Assembly: GCA_047629355.1 (NCBI GenBank)
Contig: JBLHWU010000111.1
Location: 1-21,136 of the forward strand
Direction of reading: 5' to 3'
Length of the DNA stretch: 21,136 bases
Origin: CAYUNA01 sp047629355
Lineage (GTDB): Bacteria; Bacteroidota; Bacteroidia; Chitinophagales; Saprospiraceae
Below are positions 1 to 8,588 of the stretch, one piece after another. The notes below the pieces were generated by a model. The model did not search any database, was not told the origin of the DNA, and was given only the letters and a program-made list of their open reading frames with translations. Both the position numbers and the translations under genes were made by a program. Numbering within the stretch: position 1 is the stretch's first letter; each line of letters begins with the position of its first letter.

Positions 1-55
1 CAAAAACGGTTTTTACAAAACCATTTTGTCCCTCAAAATCCCTTTATAAAATAAG
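1..55. repeat. Hairpin related to the core of the two MITE copies
   Basis: The first ~55 bases resemble the inner hairpin and following 'aaaatcccttt' stretch of the elements at 2956-3166 and 5183-5442: a CAAAAACGGTTTT arm, a short loop, an AAAACCATTTTG arm, then TCAAAATCCCTTTATAAA. The similarity stops after about base 55, and the right terminal repeat of the MITEs is not found. It may be a diverged or truncated relative; the window edge hides its left side. The rest of 56-270 shows no gene or clear signal. Confidence 0.45.
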
Positions 56-270
56 AATAAACTTGTGCTTCACGGGATTTCTCAAAGGATAACAAATCAA
101 ACATTTTATACTAGACTTGTTACCCTTTAAAATGCTTGTATGAAATTTATATTTTTTTGCTAGTTTTCTTTAAAAAATCATTGAATAAGTAGGTGACCTT
201 TTCCTTCTAAGAACTTTTTAAAAACCTGATGTAGTTTGGTTATATGCAGTTTTTAAAACGTCCAATTTAT

Positions 271-1920
271 TTATACCTTATTCTCAGCCATCCTCTTCCT
301 TGCTGGCACTTTCCCCAAAATCATATCTGCCGCTTTCTCCGCAATCATAAACACCGGTGCATTCGTATTTCCAGAAACAATTTTGGGCATAATGGAAGCA
401 TCCACCACCCGAAGATTTTCCAGACCATGCACTTTCAATTCAGCGTTGACAACCGCCATATCGTCGTTCCCCATTTTACAAGTACCGACGGGATGATAAA
501 CCGTCTCGACCGTTTTTTTAATGTGCTCAATTAAAGCAGCTTCCGATGATTTTGGTAACAACGAACCATAGGCTTTTATGTACTTTTGAAACGGCGACTG
601 TTCCAATATCTGCATCGCCAACTTTGCCCCTTTAACCAATAAGTCTAAGTCTTCTTTTTCTTGTAAAAAATTAGGTTGAATCAACGGTGTTGCCATCGGG
701 TCATTGGAGCGCAACGAAACCTGACCTCTACTTTTTGGATGCAACAACGTAGGCAAAATCGTAAAACCGTCAACTGTTGGATAACTTTTGATGTCATACA
801 TGTCATAATCATAACTTTTTCCCATCCACATCGGTGCAAAATGCAATTGCAAATTTGTCGGATTCCCTTTTTTATGTACATCCAAAAATGCCATTCCTTC
901 CAACGGGCCAATATTAAATGCTCCTTTTTTATTGACAAAATAATGCCAAGCGGCTTTCAATTGCTTGAGAATTGGACCATACTGATTGAGTCCTTCTTGA
1001 ACATTTGCCTCGCAACCAATGGGAACAAACAAATGGTCTTGCAGGTTCTTCCCTACCCCTTCCAATTCGTGCAAACAATCAATGCCATGCGCTTTCAACT
1101 CTGCACTCGCTCCAACGCCTGACAGCAGCAAAATTTGCGGAGATTGAAACGCGCCTGCCGAAAGGATAATTTCTTTATTCGCATACACAACTTGCTTCCT
1201 GCCCCCTTTGGTATATTCTACGCCTACTGCTTTTTTCCCTTCAAAAATAATTTTGGTCACCTGCGCTTTTGTCGTTGCGGTAAGGTTTGACCGCTTCAAA
1301 ACAGGTTTCAAGAAAGCAACTGCTCCACTGCACCGCTTTCCGTTTTTAATGGTACTTTGAACTACACTAACCCCTTCTTGCTTCGCCCCATTATAATCTG
1401 AATTGGCAGGAATCCCAACCTTCGTACAAGATGCTACAAAGGCATCGACGAATGGCGTTTTATATCTCTTTGGCAAGGTCACATTCAGTTCGCCGCCTTT
1501 TCCATGATAACCCGCATCCAATTCATCCGCTTGTTCGTGATTTTCAGAACGCATAAAATAGGGCAAAATCTCCTCAAAACTCCAACCGGCATTCCCCATA
1601 TTTGCCCAGCCGTCATAGTCTGCTCGATTGCATCGGACATACGCCATCGCATTGGTAGAACTACTGCCACCCAAGGTCTTTCCTCTTGGTAAATAAATTT
1701 TTCGATTCAATACATTTTCTTGTGGCTCTGTCCAAAAACCCCAATCATCCTTACTTTTATGAACTTTGACATACGCGCCCGGGATGTGAATATTGATATT
1801 TGAGTCTGGCCCACCAGCTTCCAAAACCAGGACTTGATGCTTCGGATTTTCCGAAAGTCGATTGGCTAATACGCAACCAGCTGAGCCTGCGCCGATGATG
1901 ATGTAGTCGTATTTTTTCAT
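271..1920 (-). CDS. GMC-family FAD-dependent oxidoreductase (choline dehydrogenase-like)
   Basis: A 549-residue flavoprotein expected to oxidise an alcohol group, with FAD as cofactor; the substrate is not set by the sequence. The N-terminus carries the FAD-binding Rossmann motif (IIIGAGSAG, residues 7-15, ending in EAGG at 34-37). The first GMC signature is at about 80-104 (GKTLGGSSSTNAM) and the second at about 255-270 (GAFQSPQILLLSGVG). The C-terminal catalytic pair is visible as His476 in YHPVGTCKMG and Asn520 in SGNTNAP. Length is normal for the family, with no signal peptide, so it is probably cytoplasmic. It starts at an ATG. It resembles BetA-like choline/alcohol dehydrogenases, but no betaine aldehyde dehydrogenase, transporter or regulator lies nearby, so a glycine-betaine role is not supported. 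It appears to be transcribed alone. Confidence 0.93.
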   Translation of the reverse strand: MKKYDYIIIGAGSAGCVLANRLSENPKHQVLVLEAGGPDSNINIHIPGAYVKVHKSKDDWGFWTEPQENVLNRKIYLPRGKTLGGSSSTNAMAYVRCNRADYDGWANMGNAGWSFEEILPYFMRSENHEQADELDAGYHGKGGELNVTLPKRYKTPFVDAFVASCTKVGIPANSDYNGAKQEGVSVVQSTIKNGKRCSGAVAFLKPVLKRSNLTATTKAQVTKIIFEGKKAVGVEYTKGGRKQVVYANKEIILSAGAFQSPQILLLSGVGASAELKAHGIDCLHELEGVGKNLQDHLFVPIGCEANVQEGLNQYGPILKQLKAAWHYFVNKKGAFNIGPLEGMAFLDVHKKGNPTNLQLHFAPMWMGKSYDYDMYDIKSYPTVDGFTILPTLLHPKSRGQVSLRSNDPMATPLIQPNFLQEKEDLDLLVKGAKLAMQILEQSPFQKYIKAYGSLLPKSSEAALIEHIKKTVETVYHPVGTCKMGNDDMAVVNAELKVHGLENLRVVDASIMPKIVSGNTNAPVFMIAEKAADMILGKVPARKRMAENKV

Positions 1921-2169
1921 GAATTTAGGTTTTATTTCGTTAAGTTTAGATGATTGGATAGAGTGGCTAAGGTAGGGTGTAAATGGCAGATAACCAATAA
2001 ATTGAGTGGCTGATTTTAGCTATTTATTTGTCTTTTTCTGATTTGAATTTTGATGTGAACGGCGACAGTTGAGACGCAGTGGCTGAGGTATCAAAGACAT
2101 TGTCGAACTCCACATTGTTATGCGCTGAGTTTTTTTTTGTTTTAGAATATCATCAACTTAATATAAATC

Positions 2170-2322
2170 CTATTGAACTTTTATATATCGAAACGAAGCA
2201 ACCTTTTCTTCATTTAAACGACCAAGATCCCAATTGTTTAATTTTCTCTGTAGTTCATATGTTCTTTCATTATAAAATTCCCAATCAAGTATAAAAAATA
2301 AAACTGATAGATAAAACTTCAT
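2170..2322 (-). CDS. Possible 50-residue small protein, unrecognised
   Basis: An ATG-to-TAG frame of 50 codons on the minus strand. It begins MKFYLSVLFFILDWEF, a short hydrophobic stretch, and continues with a charged, protein-like tail (NERTYELQRKLNNWDLGR). Its composition looks more natural than the overlapping plus-strand frame at 2079-2294. There is no recognisable domain and no clear promoter. It could be a small membrane-associated peptide, the remnant of a larger gene, or chance. Confidence 0.25.
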   Translation of the reverse strand: MKFYLSVLFFILDWEFYNERTYELQRKLNNWDLGRLNEEKVASFRYIKVQ

Positions 2323-2438
2323 TGGTTTCTATTTTTTTGAACCACCTCAGCTTTTTGATTGTTTCACAACATAAAAGTATGGAGATTTTTTTTGCCATCT
2401 TTGTACAACCTACCTTTATTGTTATTATTAATTCTACA

Positions 2439-2585
2439 TTAAGGAATGCGAATTAAATAAACTCAGACTCTTGTTTCATTCTTTATCAATGGGGAGTTTG
2501 ATGGGCAAAATTGGGCGTTAAGCCCGATTTTGCCCATCAAACTCCCTTTGTTTTTGCACCAGATTTAAGAGTCTTAGTAACGGTG
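2439..2585. repeat. Nested palindromic element with a 25-bp stem
   Basis: The core at 2492-2546 is a stem of 25 pairs (one G-T wobble) closed by a 5-base loop; the arms start GGGAGTTTGATGGGC and end GCCCATCAAACTCCC. An outer, imperfect inverted pair (ACTCAGACTCTT near 2461 and AAGAGTCTTAGT near 2568) encloses it. The left edge begins TTAAGGAATGCG, the half-site found again near 20006 and 20969. No gene is present. A small non-autonomous mobile element or a strong bidirectional terminator are both possible. Confidence 0.7.
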
Positions 2586-2896
2586 AAAAAATAACTTCCC
2601 CAACTGGACAGGACAAATTATCCTCAATTTTCACTTGAAATCAGTCAAAGTATCAACAATTAGTAAAAACGATTTAATAAGTTGGACCATAATGCGCCGT
2701 AATTTTTTCTTCTAAAGAATTCAAAAAATCGTTGCATAGCCTTCGTTACGGAACTATTTTTTGTGTTTTTTAGAAGGGAAAAGGACAAGCATAATGGCCC
2801 AAGTTATTGAATCGTTTTTACTTATCCTTCTTTCAAGCAAAAACTGAGAAAAATTATCCTCTGTCCAGTTGAGTAACTTATTCTTTCATCGTTACT
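2576..2896. repeat. Long imperfect palindrome, about 320 bp
   Basis: The two halves are inverted copies. The left half runs AGTAACG, AACTGGACAG, ATTATCCTCA, CTTGAA, AGTAAAAACGATT, TTGGACCATAATGCGCC; the complement of the right half shows AGTAACG, AACTGGACAG, GATAATT, CTTGAA, AGTAAAAACGATTCAATAA, TTGGGCCATTATGC. The centre holds GTTGCATAGCCTTCGTTACGG. No open frame of note lies inside. An abridged copy of its middle part occurs at 20708-20818, so this is a dispersed family. Confidence 0.75.
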
Positions 2897-2949
2897 TAAA
2901 GTAGAATTAGTCATGTCTTTTGAATATTTAATGAAGTAGGTGATTATAA

Positions 2950-3172
2950 TAAATTGGGTCGTGTAACAAATGTGCACCACCATTTATTGAAAAAGTGATT
3001 TATTACCGTGTAAACGAAGGTTCTTTTAAGTTTGAGCAGCGAGAAAATCGTAAGAGAGGTATTAAGGGACAAAAACGATTTTTGCAAAATCGTTTTTATC
3101 CCTTAAAAATCCCTTTGATAAACAAAAGCACCTAAACTGTAAAAGTGCACATTTGTGGCACTACCATAAATT
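2950..3172. mobile_element. MITE-like element, copy A (211 bp) with 6-bp target-site duplication
   Basis: The element proper is 2956-3166. Its ends are inverted repeats: the right end reads GTGCACATTTGTGGCACTACCA and the left end (GGGTCGTGTAACAAATGTGCAC) is a slightly diverged complement of it. TAAATT directly abuts both ends (2950-2955 and 3167-3172), a clean 6-bp target duplication. Inside is a hairpin at 3062-3106 (TTAAGGGA ... TCCCTTAA, loop near TTTTTGC). No transposase is encoded, so it would need one supplied from elsewhere. It ends 1 bp before the stop codon of the NmrA-like gene. Confidence 0.88.
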
Positions 3173-3173
3173 G

Positions 3174-4205
3174 TTATTCATAATCTTTCTTCCATTCATT
3201 CGAATCCTTTGGGGACAACATGTTTTTGAAATTGGGCATTCCTTGTTCTTTTTCATATTTTTTCATATCCCATTTTGAAGTAGTCATAGCTTTCATCATA
3301 ATACCCATTGTCTTTAGTTTGTTAACAAAGGACTGTTTGAGCATAGGATGGCCGTGTAAATATCGCTTAGCTATCGTTTCAAAGTCGTCAGCTTCCTTAC
3401 CCACAATATCCTTAACTACTGATGTTGGTGCATTGATGGCAAAGATTCCGTCACGAGCATCTTTTGAATAATGAATTACCTGTGAGGCATCTTTTTGCGT
3501 AAAACCATATGTTTTGAACATTTTTAGTGTCATGCCTTCTGCAAATCTCTTAACTTTTATTTTTCGGCCAACTACTTTTCCAATAATAGCTGCCATCTCT
3601 TGAGGACTTAAAAGTTCCTTACTTGTTACTCTATATGTTTTGTTAATATGTGCTTCTGGCTTTTTTAAAATATGAGCAGCTACTAATCCAATGTCCTCAT
3701 TAGAAGGTGGAGCATTAGTACCTAAATCAGCCATCACTCCAAATTGAAGCATAGGCTCTGGCATCATAAAATAAGGGTAGGCAAATAATCCAGGATTCAA
3801 AATTGTGATATTCGTATTTTGAAGTCTTTTAAATGTTTGATCTATTAACCAATGTTCTTTTGTATAGAATGATGGATGTGTATTAGATGAAAGCCATTGT
3901 GTTAAGACCACAACATGCTTGAGTTTCATTTCATCAACGGCAGTAGCAAAGGTGGCACCCTGAAAAAGTAGATTAGGTGGTGTAGGGACAAAAAAAGCAC
4001 CATCTATTCCTTTAAGAGATTCTCTTACATCTCGCATATCATGCATATCACCCACAAAAATTTCGGCACCTTTTTTTTTCAGTTCAAGGGCTTTTACATT
4101 ATTAGCGTTGCGAACAAATGCTCTTACATTGAACCCCAATAATAGTAGTTCTTTTGCAGCAGGAAAACCAGTGCGTCCGTTCGCTGCGGTTATTAATATT
4201 TTCAT
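3174..4205 (-). CDS. NmrA-like / atypical SDR NAD(P)-binding protein
   Basis: A 343-residue protein with an N-terminal NAD(P)-binding Rossmann fold: MKILITAANGRTG at residues 1-13 has the glycine-rich turn of NmrA-type proteins, followed by a strand ending VRAFVRNANN (28-36) and the acidic GAEIFVGDMHD segment (46-56). FVPTPPNLL (72-80) and LNPGLFAYPYF (136-146) match the pattern of NmrA/azoreductase-like family members. There is no Tyr-x3-Lys pair typical of classical SDR enzymes, so the reaction (quinone/azo reduction, or a redox-sensing role) is unknown. No signal peptide or membrane span. It lies 80 bp downstream of, and on the same strand as, the AraC-type regulator, which suggests co-regulation. 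About 50 residues beyond the usual NmrA length form a lysine-rich C-terminal tail. Confidence 0.85.
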   Translation of the reverse strand: MKILITAANGRTGFPAAKELLLLGFNVRAFVRNANNVKALELKKKGAEIFVGDMHDMRDVRESLKGIDGAFFVPTPPNLLFQGATFATAVDEMKLKHVVVLTQWLSSNTHPSFYTKEHWLIDQTFKRLQNTNITILNPGLFAYPYFMMPEPMLQFGVMADLGTNAPPSNEDIGLVAAHILKKPEAHINKTYRVTSKELLSPQEMAAIIGKVVGRKIKVKRFAEGMTLKMFKTYGFTQKDASQVIHYSKDARDGIFAINAPTSVVKDIVGKEADDFETIAKRYLHGHPMLKQSFVNKLKTMGIMMKAMTTSKWDMKKYEKEQGMPNFKNMLSPKDSNEWKKDYE

Positions 4206-4285
4206 TCTTTATAATTTAAGTAACAGTAAATTAATACTACAAAGGACGGAAAATAAAAGGCGACTTGTTTTTAGATGAGGCTCAC

Positions 4286-5134
4286 TTATTTGTGTAATTG
4301 GCTCATTCGATATTTAGAAGGGCTTAGGCTATATTTAGCCTTAAATGAGTTTGAAAAATGAGCTACGTCATTGAATAAGCAGTCAACAGCGATTGAGGTA
4401 ATCGAATGATTTGAAATACTTAATAGACTAGCAGCTTTTTCCAAGCGTTTATTTTTGATATAATTAGAGGGACTATCTTGATATATTTTACTGAATTCTC
4501 TTTTGAACGAAGCAAGACTTTTATGAGTGAGTTGAGCAAGGTCTGATATGGAGAGAGGAGAGAAAATATGTGCTTCGATGACCTCTTTGAAATTGAAAGT
4601 TTTAGTAGAAAAAAGGTTGCTCATAATATTTAGAATAGCAGAAGAATCTTTTGTATTCAATAGCAGTAAAATAATTTCTCTCATTTTTAAAATGGCTAAA
4701 TCTTCACTAACAAGGTTAGGGTTCTCAAAATAGAACATCAAGCTTTCAATGTATTTACTCATTAAAATATTAGATTTTACCCGCGACATATTAGACTTGT
4801 AATGAGATTTATTTTTTAAAAAAACGGGCGTTTCGTTTTTATATATTTTCATTAATACTTCAGGGTAAAAATGAATAGCTAAAAGTCCACACTTCCCAGT
4901 GTCACTGTTTGGTTTGCCTTCATAGATATAGTTTCCGCATTTCATTAAAACACCTTCTCCTTCATTTAGAGTAAGATGCTCCTCTTCTGAATAAGAGTTA
5001 TTACTTCCTTCTAACACGAACAGAAAGCAAGCCTCTTCTGGTAAGGGGTTATAATTTTTAAAAGGAGGAATGACGAAAGCCCGCTCAAAGACTTTCCTGT
5101 CAAAAATATTAATTGTATGATGGCTTATTATCAA
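4286..5134 (-). CDS. AraC-family transcriptional regulator (TTG start)
   Basis: A 282-residue DNA-binding regulator. Residues 1-160 form the effector-binding half, consistent with a cupin-like fold (LNEGEGVLMKCGNYIYEGKP, 56-75). Residues about 183-277 form the double helix-turn-helix: SISDLAQLTHKSLASFKREF (196-215) and SITSIAVDCLFNDVAHFSNSF (244-264), then the end motif KYSLSPSKYR. The start codon is TTG: an in-frame TAG lies seven codons upstream and the next ATG is residue 64, which would remove much of the N-terminal domain. Its most likely target is the NmrA-like gene 80 bp downstream. The MITE-like copy B starts only ~50 bp upstream of the start codon, so its promoter must lie in that gap or within the element. 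Confidence 0.9.
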   Translation of the reverse strand: MIISHHTINIFDRKVFERAFVIPPFKNYNPLPEEACFLFVLEGSNNSYSEEEHLTLNEGEGVLMKCGNYIYEGKPNSDTGKCGLLAIHFYPEVLMKIYKNETPVFLKNKSHYKSNMSRVKSNILMSKYIESLMFYFENPNLVSEDLAILKMREIILLLLNTKDSSAILNIMSNLFSTKTFNFKEVIEAHIFSPLSISDLAQLTHKSLASFKREFSKIYQDSPSNYIKNKRLEKAASLLSISNHSITSIAVDCLFNDVAHFSNSFKAKYSLSPSKYRMSQLHK

Positions 5135-5176
5135 TTTATAATTGATTTTATTCTATTCACTTCAAAGATGATATAA

Positions 5177-5448
5177 TAGTTATGGTAGTGTAGCAAATGT
5201 GCACCACCATTTATTGAAAAAGTGATTTATTACCGTGTAAACGAAGGTTCTTTTAAGTTTGAGGAGCGAGGAAATCGTAAGGTTTTCGAGCTTCAAAAAA
5301 CACAGTGCGCGTTGCCTGCGGCAACGCGGGAGGGGGTATTAAGGAACAAAAACAATTTTTGCAAAATCGTTTTTGTTCCTTAAAATCCCTTTGATAAACA
5401 AAAGCACCTAAACTGTAAAAGTGCACATTTGTGGCACTACCATAGTTA
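5177..5448. mobile_element. MITE-like element, copy B (260 bp) with 6-bp target-site duplication
   Basis: The element is 5183-5442, flanked on both sides by TAGTTA (5177-5182 and 5443-5448). The terminal inverted repeats are TGGTAGTGTAGCAAATGTGC at the left and, as complement of the right, TGGTAGTGCCACAAATGTGC. It lies in the same orientation as copy A and is nearly identical over the outer ~90 bp on each side. It has 49 bp more in the middle, carrying the perfect hairpin GCGTTGCC-tgc-GGCAACGC (5309-5327). The TTAAGGAAC...GTTCCTTAA core hairpin is at 5339-5382, where compensatory changes relative to copy A keep the stem paired. No coding capacity. Confidence 0.9.
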
Positions 5449-5554
5449 TATCTCTATGGTTTTAATATCTAAATTATTTGACGGACTAACAATTTTTAGG
5501 ATACTTTTGTTTGTAAGATGTGTCTAAAGTTCTGTGCCCTTGGTAGAATATAAG

Positions 5555-5680
5555 GGCTATCCTTTTAACGTTGAGTATTTTGGCTCTGAAAAACGCCGAA
5601 ATTTTACGGCATTATCTTGAAAATCAATATATTACATAACTATTTGATTTTTATTTACTTACAACGTTATAAGGGTAGCC
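5555..5680. repeat. Inverted repeat downstream of the amylase gene
   Basis: GGCTATCCTTTTAACGTTG at 5555-5573 is matched in inverse by CAACGTTATAAGGGTAGCC at 5662-5680 (17 of 19 positions). The pair brackets the GCCG...CGGC hairpin at 5595-5610. It fits the pattern of palindromic elements at gene ends seen across this window. The rest of 5449-5747 holds no gene. Confidence 0.55.
5588..5612 (-). terminator. Candidate intrinsic terminator of the glucan locus
   Basis: Read on the minus strand, the sequence is a GCCG-taaaattt-CGGC hairpin followed by GTTTTTC, about 140 bp past the amylase stop codon. The stem is short (4 GC pairs plus flanking A/T), so it would be weak. It is the only GC-stem plus T-run candidate between the amylase gene and MITE copy B. 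Confidence 0.4.
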
Positions 5681-5747
5681 GTTTTCGTGCAGGCATTACA
5701 CCTCGGTGCATAGATACTTTCAATATTCCCCCAAAGACACAAAAAAA

Positions 5748-8576
5748 TCACCTAACCACCACCAGCCTCATCTCCATCTTCTCCCCCACGCTCAACTCCA
5801 AAAAATAAACCCCAGCTTGCAAATCATCAGAGACTTCCAACACATGGCTCCCTTCCATTCTCTGCCCTTCAAAAATAGTCGAAACCGCTTTTCCAGTTAC
5901 ATCAAATAACATCAATTGTACTGCTTCTTTTTTTTCTAAATGGAAAGCAATTGTAAAATTATCTGCTGTCGGATTGGGATAGATATTAAATTGAAAATCA
6001 GAGGATGCTACCTCTGAAATCGAATTCACGAAATCAGGTGCTTCTATTTCAAAATCAGTATAAATTCGGTATTCACTTGCCGTCAAAGTCATGTCCTCAC
6101 TGATGTCGGTAACTTCCAACACTTCACCAGTAAAAAACTCATACCAAGTGCCCGTTTCTGGAAATTTAGGGTTTTGGGTTCGCGTTTCTAAATCAAAATT
6201 ACCGACCACATTTGCCTTCACACCGTCGCCATATAAGGTAAATGTTTTCCAATTAGAATCCGAGACTTTCGCCTGATACGCTGTGGAATGAAAAACGTCA
6301 TAATTGTTTCGTAAATAATTCAAACTACGGATAACATTGAACAACTCTGCTCGTTGCGGCACATCCTGATAATCCCAACGGATGGGTTTTGGACTCAATC
6401 GGCAGTTTGGACTAATCGAACCATTTTCGCAAGTATTAATGGAATAATCATAGCCCAATTCCCCAAATTGCCACAACATTTTTGGACCAGGCTGGACGTA
6501 GAAAAATACATTTGCCAACTCTGTCCGCTCCATCGCCGTCCCAAAATCAGTGACATCATAGCTACCTTCCGAGTTTCCAAAATTCAGGTTTTGATACATC
6601 ATTCGTTCCTCATCGTGGCTTTCAATATAAGGAATCAAGTGCGCGTCTCCCCAACCTTTCGACTGATAATTGGCACTATTAAAACTATTGGAATAGCCCA
6701 TTGAACCCTCAATATATTGCGCATGCGGCGTAAATCCACCCCAAAGCATACAACCATAATCCGATAGTTCTTTTTCTTCCTCATTCGCCGCAAAATGCTC
6801 TAAAATCACGTAAGCATCCGACGATGTTGCCCAAACTGCATCTGCATAATGTTTCAGCGTCGCAATCCGTTCGGCATCGTAGTCGCCTGCATCGAAAGGA
6901 CCGCCGTTATCATTTTGCGTCAAGCCTTTGGAGAGGTCAAAACGGTAGCCATCCACACGATATTCTTCCAACCAGTAGCGCAAGATTTTATCAAAATAAG
7001 CCTTGGTATAATCGCTTTCATGGTTGTAATCAAAAAAGACACTAAAGTTGTGTGGAGCTTCTTCGTTCATCCAAATATTGTCTGCCGCGGGTCGGAAATT
7101 CGCAGCGTTCCAGTACAATGCTGCCAATGGATTGGCTTCGTGCGCATGATTGAAAACAATGTCTAAAATCACCGAAATTCCACGTTCGTGACAGGCATCA
7201 ACGACTGCTTTGAACGAATCTTTTGTCCCGTAATATTTATCCAATGCACCATGAAAAGTTGGATTGTAACCCCAGCTATTATTTGCATGAAATTCATTGA
7301 CCGGCATAAATTCGATTGCATTCACGCCCAATCGCTGAAAATAATCAAGTGTATCCAATAACGTTTGGTAGTTTTTAGCATCCGTAAAATCGCGCATCAA
7401 CAATTCATAAATCGTCAGTCGCGTCTGTTCTGGTCGCTCAAAATCATTGACTTGCCAAGCGTAAGCAGGCGCACCCGGCGTCATTATGCCTACGATACCA
7501 GAAGTCAACCCAGACGGATAATCGGGCATATTCGGATAAGTTGCCTCAGAAATTTCACCATCGTGTTGTTCATCCAAAATCAACTCCACATACGGGTCAG
7601 TAATTCTAAGTTCACCATCGACTAAGTATTGAAAACGGATGTCTTCACCCGCGATAAGGTCATTCAGTTGTATCCACCAAATTTCGCCATCAGGTGTATT
7701 TTTTAATTGAAAATCAGTATTAATTTCAAAATTATTAAAATCACCTATTAAGAAAACGAAGTTTTTATTTGGGGCAACCAAAGCCAATAAAACAGTGTTG
7801 TCATCAATGTAATTAATCCCAGCTTCCATCCCCGCAGGCAGTGCCTCAACGACGGTTGGATTCGCAACGGAATAACTAAAAGTTTGCGTCAACGTTTCTG
7901 TGCCATTATTCGCTGTAATTTCGACGGTGTGCGTCCCTGTTCCCATCACTTCGAGGTCGTAATCGAGCATGGTACCCATCACTTCCGTCAGCAGCATTCC
8001 ATTGTCAAGAAGAGTAATCGTTGCGGTTTCTGAGGTTTCTAAAAGTACATTAATGGTTTCGCCATCTTGTGCTAAAATACTACTTTGACCTGGACTCAAC
8101 AGCACAGAAGTAAACGGAATATTACCCGCATAAATCGGCGCGTAAATGTCGGTATTGCCCACATCTTTGCCTTCCAATGTCCCATTTCCATTTCGAAAAA
8201 CCAGCGCAATTTGCTCGATTTCTTCCGCCATTGGCACACCATAATAATTTCTAACATCCGGACTAATCGTGTAGCTGTAAACATCCGCTTCACCCGCTAC
8301 TGGCGTCATTTGCCAATTTGGATTCGCTACGCCCCAGTCTGTTTGGACATATTTCCAGTCACTTGGCGAGGTACTATTTGCCGTGATGACGCCCGTATGA
8401 ATATAAACGCCGCAATTGCAACCTGCTAAGCCTGCACTGCCTTCGGTGGCATCAAAATAGAGCGTAACTTCGTCATCAGCGGTTGGAAAGGCAGGTTCTG
8501 TCCAAACCAATTGTGCCGATAAAGAATAGCTGAAGATTGATAAAGTAAAGAGTAAGAATGTATTTTTCATTGTCAT
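5748..8576 (-). CDS. Secreted GH13 alpha-amylase with T9SS sorting domain
   Basis: A 942-residue multidomain enzyme expected to hydrolyse alpha-1,4-glucans (starch or glycogen type). A signal peptide (to about ALA-like SLSAQ, residue 21) is followed by two beta-sandwich regions (about 25-240), then an E-set domain of CBM48/glycogen-binding look (NFVFLIGDFNNFE, 272-284). The GH13 barrel follows at about 385-760. Conserved regions are visible: I DIVFNH (472-477), II GYRFDLSKG (543-551) with Arg545 and nucleophile Asp547, III VILEHF with acid/base Glu593, and IV IESHDEE with Asp655. All catalytic residues are present. The C-terminus (about 864-942) is a T9SS sorting domain beginning IYPNPTADNFTI. 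Export is therefore by type IX secretion, unlike the lipid-anchored SusG of Bacteroides. A second ATG two codons in (MKNTFL) is an equally good start. It is the last gene of the locus, 140 bp after the SusF-like gene. Confidence 0.95.
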   Translation of the reverse strand: MTMKNTFLLFTLSIFSYSLSAQLVWTEPAFPTADDEVTLYFDATEGSAGLAGCNCGVYIHTGVITANSTSPSDWKYVQTDWGVANPNWQMTPVAGEADVYSYTISPDVRNYYGVPMAEEIEQIALVFRNGNGTLEGKDVGNTDIYAPIYAGNIPFTSVLLSPGQSSILAQDGETINVLLETSETATITLLDNGMLLTEVMGTMLDYDLEVMGTGTHTVEITANNGTETLTQTFSYSVANPTVVEALPAGMEAGINYIDDNTVLLALVAPNKNFVFLIGDFNNFEINTDFQLKNTPDGEIWWIQLNDLIAGEDIRFQYLVDGELRITDPYVELILDEQHDGEISEATYPNMPDYPSGLTSGIVGIMTPGAPAYAWQVNDFERPEQTRLTIYELLMRDFTDAKNYQTLLDTLDYFQRLGVNAIEFMPVNEFHANNSWGYNPTFHGALDKYYGTKDSFKAVVDACHERGISVILDIVFNHAHEANPLAALYWNAANFRPAADNIWMNEEAPHNFSVFFDYNHESDYTKAYFDKILRYWLEEYRVDGYRFDLSKGLTQNDNGGPFDAGDYDAERIATLKHYADAVWATSSDAYVILEHFAANEEEKELSDYGCMLWGGFTPHAQYIEGSMGYSNSFNSANYQSKGWGDAHLIPYIESHDEERMMYQNLNFGNSEGSYDVTDFGTAMERTELANVFFYVQPGPKMLWQFGELGYDYSINTCENGSISPNCRLSPKPIRWDYQDVPQRAELFNVIRSLNYLRNNYDVFHSTAYQAKVSDSNWKTFTLYGDGVKANVVGNFDLETRTQNPKFPETGTWYEFFTGEVLEVTDISEDMTLTASEYRIYTDFEIEAPDFVNSISEVASSDFQFNIYPNPTADNFTIAFHLEKKEAVQLMLFDVTGKAVSTIFEGQRMEGSHVLEVSDDLQAGVYFLELSVGEKMEMRLVVVR

Positions 8577-8588
8577 TTTTTATAAGCG

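Noticed and set aside
2079..2294. Plus-strand 71-codon frame
   Set aside because: Unusual composition, no recognisable motif, and it overlaps the more protein-like minus-strand frame at 2170-2322.
5183..5442. CRISPR-like or tandem-repeat array in the repeated region
   Set aside because: There are only two dispersed copies with terminal inverted repeats and target duplications; no regular spacers and no cas genes.
2950..5448. A composite transposon made of both MITE copies and the two genes between them
   Set aside because: Each copy has its own matching 6-bp duplication, and the two duplications differ. A single composite insertion would show one duplication at the outer ends only.
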